Shown here piece by piece: positions 58,718 through 64,000 of a stretch of DNA of 64,000 nucleotides. Where the stretch lies: assembly GCF_018224955.1 (NCBI RefSeq), contig NZ_JAGTUU010000001.1, forward strand, positions 186,001 through 250,000. The letters are read 5' to 3'. Within the stretch, counting starts at the first letter, position 1. Each line of letters begins with the position of its first letter. The stretch is from Thetidibacter halocola. Lineage in GTDB: Bacteria > Pseudomonadota > Alphaproteobacteria > Rhodobacterales > Rhodobacteraceae. Both the position numbers and the translations under genes were made by a program. Below the pieces are notes generated by a model, which had not been told where the DNA came from, did no database searches, and worked only from the letters and a program-made list of their open reading frames with translations.

Positions 58718-59401
58718 CTACGCCTTTCGCCAGGCAAAGCGGTTTTCCAGCCAGCGCGACAGGATCACCAGTGGCAGGAACAGAGCGACATAGACCACCG
58801 CCGCCAGCATCAGTGGCGAGGCGTTGCCGGAAAAGGATTGCGCCGTGGTCGCCTGGTTGAGGATGTCGGGCACGCCGATCACCGTCCCCAGCGCGGTCAT
58901 CTTGGTGATCGCGATGGCGCGATTGGTCAGTGGCGGGATACCCATCCGCAGTGCCTGCGGCAGCACGACAAAGGCCAGCGACTGGCCGAAGCCAAGGCCG
59001 GTGGAGCGCGCGGCCTCCCACTGGCCCTTGTCGACCGAGGTGATGCCCGCCCAGACGATCTCCTCGGCGAAAGCGGCCAGCACCAGCGCCAGCACCACGA
59101 ACAGCACGAAGAAGCTGGACAAGAAGATGCCCGCGTTGGGCAGGCCGAAGAAGACGATCAGGATTAGCACCAGCGGGGGCACCGCACGCATCACGTCGGC
59201 AAAGACCACGATCGCGAAGGAGGCCAGCCGCCAGCCGAAGGACCGGATCACCGCAAGCGCGACGCCCAGCCCGATCCCCGCCAGCACGATCAGCACCGAA
59301 AGCCAGACCGTCACCCACACGCCTTGCAGGATCGCGGGCGTGTATTTCGCCAGCACCGCGGCGTTGAAGAAGGTGTCGAGAAAACGCTCCCACTGGGTCA
59401 T
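58718..59401 (-). CDS. Polar amino-acid ABC transporter permease (first)
   Basis: The 227-residue protein has five helices and the EAA loop EAARSTGLGFGQSLAFVVLPQALRMGIPP. It is a paralogue of the downstream permease, together making the heterodimer usual in this transporter class. The ATPase gene ends one base upstream. Confidence 0.93.
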   Translation of the reverse strand: MTQWERFLDTFFNAAVLAKYTPAILQGVWVTVWLSVLIVLAGIGLGVALAVIRSFGWRLASFAIVVFADVMRAVPPLVLILIVFFGLPNAGIFLSSFFVLFVVLALVLAAFAEEIVWAGITSVDKGQWEAARSTGLGFGQSLAFVVLPQALRMGIPPLTNRAIAITKMTALGTVIGVPDILNQATTAQSFSGNASPLMLAAVVYVALFLPLVILSRWLENRFAWRKA

Positions 59402-59402
59402 G

Positions 59403-60167
59403 TCAGTCGCCGGTCACGCGGGACAGAAAGGCGCGGGTGCGGTCGTGTTCGGGCGCCCCAAAGATTCGTTCGGGCGGACCCTGTTCCACGATGCGGCCCT
59501 GGTCCATGAAGATCACGCGGTCGGCCGCCTCGCGGGCGAATTTCATCTCGTGGCTGACGACCAGCATCGTCATGCCCGCCGCCTTGACCTCGCGCATGAC
59601 GGCCAGCACGTCGCCCACCAGTTCCGGGTCCAGCGCCGAGGTGGGTTCATCGAACAGCATCACCTGCGGCTCCAGCGCCAGCGCCCGGGCGATGGCGACA
59701 CGCTGCTGCTGCCCGCCTGATAGTTCGCTGGGATGGTTTTCCGACTTGTCGGCGAGGCCGACACGGGTCAGCGCCTCCATCGCGCGCGCATCGGCCTCGT
59801 CCCGGCTCATGCCGCGCACCTTGCGCAGCGCCAGCGTCACGTTCTTGCGGGCGTTGAGATGTGGGTAGAGGTTGAACGCCTGGAACACCATGCCAATGCG
59901 CTGCCGGATCGCGTTCAGGTTCACGCCCTTGCCGGTGACGGGATCCCCCTCGAGCAGGATCAGGCCGGAATCCGGTTCTTCGAGCCGGTTGCAGCAGCGC
60001 AGCATGGTGGACTTGCCCGATCCCGAAGGCCCCAGGACGAACACCATCTCGCGGTGCGCCACCGTCAGGTCGACACCCTTCAGCACCTCGACCGTCCCGA
60101 AGGACTTGTGCAGGCCGCGCACCTCGAGCGACGGGGTCGCCTGCGCCGCTTCAACGTCAGCAGTCAT
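59403..60167 (-). CDS. Polar amino-acid ABC transporter ATP-binding protein
   Basis: The 254-residue ATPase has Walker [10 protein letters not shown], the Q-loop [15 protein letters not shown], the signature LSGGQQQR, Walker [15 protein letters not shown] and the switch histidine VSHEM. The start MTADVEAA was chosen because GGAG precedes it; an upstream in-frame ATG adds a Pro/Arg-rich stretch. It lies between the binding protein and the permeases. Confidence 0.95.
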   Translation of the reverse strand: MTADVEAAQATPSLEVRGLHKSFGTVEVLKGVDLTVAHREMVFVLGPSGSGKSTMLRCCNRLEEPDSGLILLEGDPVTGKGVNLNAIRQRIGMVFQAFNLYPHLNARKNVTLALRKVRGMSRDEADARAMEALTRVGLADKSENHPSELSGGQQQRVAIARALALEPQVMLFDEPTSALDPELVGDVLAVMREVKAAGMTMLVVSHEMKFAREAADRVIFMDQGRIVEQGPPERIFGAPEHDRTRAFLSRVTGD

Positions 60168-60239
60168 CGGAAGGCTCCGGTCAGAAAGGCCGGGCCGGGG
60201 CGGTTGCCCGCGCCCGACCCGGCCCATGTCAGTGTCGGA

Positions 60240-61073
60240 TCAGCAGGACGGCTCGTGGCCGTTGTCCTCGTAGCCGTCAAAGCCCGGCTGGCCGAAGCCC
60301 GCGACCGGCGTAACGGCGGCGGAACCCGCGGCGGGCGCCACGCCGAACCACTTTTCATGCATCGCGGCGATGGTGCCGTCGATCTTCATGCACTCAATGA
60401 CGCTTTCGACCTTGGCGCGCAGCTCCTCGTCACCCTTGCGGAAGGGCATGCCCCAGACGAGGCCGGTCGAGTAGAGATAGCTGAGCTTGATGTTCGGGTT
60501 CTGCTTGGCTGCCCAGGCTGCCACGGTGTTGCCTGCCACGTTGGCAAAGGCGCGACCCGAGATGACCGCCTGCACCGCGTCGGTGTTGGTGCCGTAGCTT
60601 TCCACGGTCCAGCCGATCTCGGCCTCGCGCTCGCGCGCCCAGCTGTCATAGGCCGAGCCCTTGTTGACCGCGATCACCTTGCCCGCGAACTCCTTCATGT
60701 CGGTGATGTCGGGCGCGTCGTTGGCTACGACGAACTGGAAGTCGGTGTTCAGGTAACCTTCGGAAAACAGGTAGTTGGCCGCACGTTCTGCGTTGATCGT
60801 GGTCGGCGCCACGACGAAATCGTAGGTGCCCGCCTGCAGGCCCGGCAGGATGCCCGAGAACTGCGTCGCGACGATGTCCATTTCCACGCCCAGCCGCTCG
60901 CCGATCGTGTTGGCGAGATCGACGTTGAACCCCTCGATGCCGCCGCCGAGCTTCGGCATGGCATGGGGTGCGAAAGTGCCGTCCAGTGCGACCGTGTACT
61001 TGTCCTGCGCGATGGCCGCGCCGCCGGCCAGAAGTGCTGCGCAGGACAGGCCCGCTGCGATGATCTTCCTCAT
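60240..61073 (-). CDS. Periplasmic substrate-binding protein of the amino-acid ABC transporter
   Basis: The 277-residue protein has a signal peptide ending at GGAAIA, then KYTVALDGTFAPHAMPKLGGGIEGFNVDLANTIGERLG, the family-3 solute-binding pattern, and VIAVNKGSAYDSW. It is the first gene after a 147 bp gap that probably holds the promoter of the transport and catabolism genes. A Gly/Pro-rich C-terminal tail with a terminal Cys (NGHEPSC) is unusual. Substrate specificity cannot be read from sequence. Confidence 0.92.
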   Translation of the reverse strand: MRKIIAAGLSCAALLAGGAAIAQDKYTVALDGTFAPHAMPKLGGGIEGFNVDLANTIGERLGVEMDIVATQFSGILPGLQAGTYDFVVAPTTINAERAANYLFSEGYLNTDFQFVVANDAPDITDMKEFAGKVIAVNKGSAYDSWAREREAEIGWTVESYGTNTDAVQAVISGRAFANVAGNTVAAWAAKQNPNIKLSYLYSTGLVWGMPFRKGDEELRAKVESVIECMKIDGTIAAMHEKWFGVAPAAGSAAVTPVAGFGQPGFDGYEDNGHEPSC

Positions 61074-61220
61074 GAGTGATCCCCCGTGTCGATGTTGTTC
61101 CTGCACCGAGGGTATAAGTCACACGATGGATCGCAAGGAAAACCGGGGGTGCTACTTATGAAATTGCTGATACCGGGATAAGTCAGGTGAATAAGCGGGC
61201 ACATCCCGCGCCCGACGCAA
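61074..61220. promoter_or_regulatory. Control region before the ABC transporter genes
   Basis: The 147 bp gap contains two direct copies of ATAAGTCA, at 61114-61121 and 61178-61185, 64 bases apart. Near the CobW-gene end, GCGGG-CACAT-CCCGC (61195-61209) is a weak hairpin, followed by TTATT on the minus strand. The region is the likely start point for the block leading to the LysR gene; the repeats are possible binding sites. Confidence 0.4.
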
Positions 61221-62150
61221 TCAGACCAGCTTTTGCAGCGACCGCCGCACCCGGTCGGCATCGATGTCGCGGCCGATCAGCACCAGCGTGTCGTCAGTCG
61301 GCGCGCCCGGGTCCGGCAGGATTTCCGGCGATTGCACGGTGCGCCGCACCCCTTGCAGCAAGAGCCGCCCTGCGGGGGTGCGCACCACGCCCTTTACCCG
61401 CACGATCCGGTCGCCATGCACGTGCAGCAGTGCCGACAGCCAGACGCTGAACGGGCTCCAGTCCATCCCTTCGGGCAGGGCTACGGGCACCGGCACCGGT
61501 GGCGCGACGTCGCCGGTCTCGACCAGATCCATCGGCAGTACGCCCGCGGGCAGCGGCGGCAGCGGCCAGTCGACGCCATGTGCCGCGGCGGTGACCTCGG
61601 CGCCCGGGTTGAGCCGCGCCAGCGTGGCGCGCAAGCGGTTCAGGTCAGGCGCGGCGTCCGGCTTGGTCAGGATCAGGCGGTCAGCCGCCTCGATCTGGTG
61701 TCGGCCCAGCGGGTCACTGGCCAGTTGTGCCGCGCCATGCAGCCCGTCCACCAGCACGATGATCTCGTCCAGCAGGATGTGGCGGGTCAGAACCGGATCG
61801 GCGCGGATCGCCTCGGCGATGGGCGCCGGATCGGCCAGCCCGCTGGTTTCCAGCACCACGGTATCCAGCCGCACCGCCCCTGCCCGGCTGCGCGCATCGC
61901 AAAGCCCGCGCAGCGCGGCGATCAGGTCGGCCCTTGCCGTGCAGCATACGCAGCCGCCCGCCAGCACGGTGACCTCCCCGGAACTGCGCAGGAAGGCGTC
62001 GTCGACCGGGATTTCCGCCGCCTCGTTTACGATGACATGCGCCTTGCCGAACCGCCCCTCGTAAAGCGCGTGGCGCAGCCAGGTCGTCTTGCCCGCGCCC
62101 AGATAGCCGCCAAGGATGGTCAGCCGCAGCCGGCCCTCGGCCTCAGTCAT
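61221..62150 (-). CDS. CobW/G3E-family GTP-dependent metallochaperone
   Basis: The 309-residue protein has Walker A GGYLGAGKT (residues 14-22) and the metal-binding CxCC motif at Cys67-Cys70 (AGGCVCCTARAD). LETSGLADPAPIAEAI and a C-terminal CobW domain (SPFSVWLSALLHVHGDRIVRVKGVV) follow. G3E GTPases deliver Zn, Ni or Co to target enzymes. Here a zinc-type dihydropyrimidinase lies upstream in the same unit, a likely client by context. The ATG at 62150 overlaps the end of the small CxxC gene; a TTG two codons upstream is possible. Confidence 0.9.
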   Translation of the reverse strand: MTEAEGRLRLTILGGYLGAGKTTWLRHALYEGRFGKAHVIVNEAAEIPVDDAFLRSSGEVTVLAGGCVCCTARADLIAALRGLCDARSRAGAVRLDTVVLETSGLADPAPIAEAIRADPVLTRHILLDEIIVLVDGLHGAAQLASDPLGRHQIEAADRLILTKPDAAPDLNRLRATLARLNPGAEVTAAAHGVDWPLPPLPAGVLPMDLVETGDVAPPVPVPVALPEGMDWSPFSVWLSALLHVHGDRIVRVKGVVRTPAGRLLLQGVRRTVQSPEILPDPGAPTDDTLVLIGRDIDADRVRRSLQKLV

Positions 62151-62436
62151 CGGCAAGGAAACGGTCGCCCAGCGGATCGACCGGTGTTCCGGTCATGCGT
62201 TCGGCAGCGGACCAGAGCGCGGCGAGGTCCGGCACGATCTCGCGCGCGCCGGTGCGCGAGGCCAGCTGGACACCGGGGATCACCCCGTCGTCATGGGCTG
62301 CCAGGCCATAGGGGCCCAGCAGCGTGTTCAGGGCCTTGACCCGCTGGAACCGCACCCGAAGCCGATCGCCGGGGCTGGCCGCCCCGGCATCCGTCCAGTG
62401 CCCCGGCGCCGCCGGATATCCGCAGGCAGAGCACAT
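62143..62436 (-). CDS. Small protein with N-terminal CxxC, upstream of the CobW gene
   Basis: The 97-residue product starts MCSACGYPAAPGHWTDAG, a CxxC that could bind metal (Cys2, Cys5), and continues with LRVRFQRVKALNTLLGPYGL, SRTGAREIVPDLAALWSAAERM and an acidic end FLADD. I do not recognise a characterised family. It starts three bases after the deacetylase stop and overlaps the CobW gene by eight bases, so it is co-translated with them. A role linked to metal delivery is inference. Confidence 0.75.
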   Translation of the reverse strand: MCSACGYPAAPGHWTDAGAASPGDRLRVRFQRVKALNTLLGPYGLAAHDDGVIPGVQLASRTGAREIVPDLAALWSAAERMTGTPVDPLGDRFLADD

Positions 62437-62439
62437 GGC

Positions 62440-63342
62440 TCAGATCACCTCGGGCCGCTTGTCGCTGTCGAAGGGATAGCGCTTGCGGAAATCGGCGGCG
62501 ATGTCCTCGAAGGTCATCCACTCGACGCCCTCGTGCCCGCTGATGTATTCGATCAGCCTTTCCAGCATCAGCAGAACCTGCGGCCGGCCCGACACGTCAG
62601 GGTGAATGGTGAATGCGAAGACCGCGTAATCCATCTCGCGATAGACCCAGTCGAACTGGTCCTTCCACATCTGCTCGATGTCGCGCGGGCTGACGAAGCC
62701 GTGGCTGTTGGGCGACTTCTTGATGAACATCATCGGCGGCAGGTCGTCGGTGTACCAGTTGGCCGCGATGTCGACGAGGTCGACCTCCTTGCCGTGCTTG
62801 AGCGGCTTCATCCACTCGCCGGCGGTCTTGGTGTAGTCGATCAGCGTCCACTCGTCGCCCACGCGGGCATAGAACGGCTGGAAGTCGCGATACATCTGGC
62901 TGTGGTCATAGCTGAAGCCGTGCTTCGCCAGCAGCGCGGCGGTGGAGTTCGACATTTCCCACCAGGGCGCGACGTAGCCGCGCGGCGGCTTGCCGGTCAG
63001 CTTGTCGATCAGCTCGATCGACTTGACCAGCACATCCTCTTCCTGCGTCGGCGTCATCGCGACCGGGTTTTCGTGGCTGTAGCCATGCGCGCCGATCTCG
63101 TGGCCCCCGTCCACGATCATCTGCATTTCCTTGGGGAAGGTTTCCAGGCTGTGGCCGGGAATGAAGAACGTGGTCTGCAGGTCGTATTTCTTGAACAGGC
63201 GCAGCAGGCGCGGCACGCCGACCTCGGTGGCAAAGATGCCCCGCTGGATGTCGGACGGGGAATCCCCGCCGCCGTAGGACCCGATCCATCCGGCGACCGA
63301 GTCGATGTCGGTGCCGAAGGCGCACATGATTTTCTTGGCCAT
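62440..63342 (-). CDS. Polysaccharide-deacetylase-fold amidase (PuuE-like)
   Basis: The 300-residue protein has the NodB-type motifs [11 protein letters not shown] and [13 protein letters not shown] (metal-binding His pair), and [21 protein letters not shown]. Members in this clade include PuuE allantoinases, which open cyclic ureides without belonging to the amidohydrolase superfamily. Located between a dihydropyrimidinase and a metallochaperone, it probably acts on a related ring or carbamoyl compound. It could also be a true deacetylase of unknown substrate. Confidence 0.85.
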   Translation of the reverse strand: MAKKIMCAFGTDIDSVAGWIGSYGGGDSPSDIQRGIFATEVGVPRLLRLFKKYDLQTTFFIPGHSLETFPKEMQMIVDGGHEIGAHGYSHENPVAMTPTQEEDVLVKSIELIDKLTGKPPRGYVAPWWEMSNSTAALLAKHGFSYDHSQMYRDFQPFYARVGDEWTLIDYTKTAGEWMKPLKHGKEVDLVDIAANWYTDDLPPMMFIKKSPNSHGFVSPRDIEQMWKDQFDWVYREMDYAVFAFTIHPDVSGRPQVLLMLERLIEYISGHEGVEWMTFEDIAADFRKRYPFDSDKRPEVI

Positions 63343-63370
63343 TTCGTCTCTCTCCCTCGCTGTGATGGTT

Positions 63371-64000
63371 TCAGACGCCGATCGGCATCATCTTGGGGTC
63401 GCGCAGCACGGGGCGCGGCGCGACCAGTTCCTTCCAGGTACTCAGCGCGCGGCCCACCGCCTGGTAGGTGGGACGGCCGACATGCGCCCCACGCCCCGGC
63501 TGCGGCTGGCTCTGCGACGTGCTGTCCCAGACCAGCGCGCCGCGCGACAGCGTGTAACGCGCCGTGGCCGAGACCTCGAACCCCTCGAACACGTTGTAAT
63601 CGATGGCGGATTTCTGGGTTGCCGCCTTGATCGTCTTGCCTGCCTTGGGGTCCCAAACGACGATGTCGGCATCGGCGCCGGGGATCAGTGCGCCCTTGCG
63701 CGGGTAGACGTTCAGGATCTGCGCGATGTTGGTCGAGGTGACGGCGACGAATTCATTCGGCGTCAGGCGACCCTTTTCGACCCCGTAGGTCCAAAGCAGG
63801 GAAAGACGGTCCTCAAGCCCGCCGGTGCCGTTGGGGATCTTGGTGAAATCGCCCATCCCCATGCGCTTCTGCTCGGTGGTAAAGGCGCAGTGGTCCGTCG
63901 CCACCACGTGCAGGGAGCCTGCGGCCAGACCGGCCCAGAGGCTGTCCTGGTGCTTCTTGTCGCGGAAGGGCGGGCTCATGACACGCTGCGCGGCGTGGTC
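63371..64000 (-). CDS. Dihydropyrimidinase-family amidohydrolase (C-terminal part; start beyond the window)
   Basis: The visible 209 residues begin in [14 protein letters not shown] and run to MMPIGV. They include the metal-ligand aspartate in [14 protein letters not shown], the family phrase [25 protein letters not shown], and [27 protein letters not shown]. These match D-hydantoinase/dihydropyrimidinase C-termini closely, more so than the enzyme at 53292-54737. It hydrolyses dihydrouracil or dihydrothymine, or hydantoins, to the N-carbamoyl acid. It leads the visible unit deacetylase / CxxC protein / CobW. Confidence 0.92.
   Translation of the reverse strand, partial: DHAAQRVMSPPFRDKKHQDSLWAGLAAGSLHVVATDHCAFTTEQKRMGMGDFTKIPNGTGGLEDRLSLLWTYGVEKGRLTPNEFVAVTSTNIAQILNVYPRKGALIPGADADIVVWDPKAGKTIKAATQKSAIDYNVFEGFEVSATARYTLSRGALVWDSTSQSQPQPGRGAHVGRPTYQAVGRALSTWKELVAPRPVLRDPKMMPIGV

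Overview
This 64 kb window is a high-GC alphaproteobacterial chromosome segment. The gene content points to the Rhodobacteraceae/Roseobacter group: a purC-purS-purQ block next to a DUF1476 (F1-ATPase zeta-type) gene, a ZapA gene with an upstream coiled-coil partner beside transketolase, a BolA-Grx4 pair, DctB/DctD regulators, and RTX proteins ending in a Hint domain. I saw no rRNA, tRNA, CRISPR array, insertion sequence or prophage.

Region 1 (1-21.4 kb). Almost a third of the window is one open reading frame on the minus strand. It starts at 20379 and is still open at the left edge (6,793 codons visible). It encodes a giant LEPR-XLL surface or secreted protein. After a FEPRLLLSAD-type N-terminal motif come about 24 pre-peptidase-C-like beta-sandwich units in two alternating types, interrupted by three LamG-like domains and one further lectin-like domain. 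These are followed by 17 CARDB repeats, an IPT/TIG-like segment, a globular island, a conserved-repeat-type beta domain and the start of a probable beta-propeller. A lone HlyD-like periplasmic adaptor is divergently transcribed from it across a 133 bp control region that contains an inverted repeat.

Region 2 (21.4-47.7 kb) is mostly housekeeping. In order it holds guaB, a Dabb-domain protein, an agmatinase-like ureohydrolase, a family III CoA-transferase, a SnoaL-like protein, a SufE protein, a lipoprotein, bolA / 82-residue membrane protein / grxD, zapA with its coiled-coil partner, tkt, a DUF808 protein, a nonsense-interrupted RTX gene, a gap gene, a TauE/SafE permease, pepT, dctD, dctB, purQ, purS, purC, the zeta-type inhibitor, an MprF-like protein, an EamA transporter, a FadL-like porin and a MobA-like nucleotidyltransferase. 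Several strong hairpin terminators separate these units.

Region 3 (47.8-51.7 kb) holds a 1,062-residue RTX/Hint protein. Upstream of it is a 677 bp gene-free stretch with a perfect 10-bp inverted repeat and several TTGTTCA half-sites.

Region 4 (51.7-64 kb) is a co-directional minus-strand accessory catabolic block for cyclic ureides (hydantoins or dihydropyrimidines). Read in the direction of transcription, a dihydropyrimidinase (cut by the right edge), a PuuE-like deacetylase, a small CxxC protein and a CobW/G3E metallochaperone come first. They are followed by a complete polar amino-acid ABC transporter, an N-carbamoyl-D-amino-acid hydrolase, a flavin-reductase-like protein, a DapA-like aldolase/lyase, an atypical SDR, a second hydantoinase, a hydantoin-racemase-like protein and a LysR regulator. 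The likely scheme is import, ring opening, decarbamoylation and then further carbon cleavage, with racemisation allowing both enantiomers to be used. The actual substrate cannot be read from the sequence.
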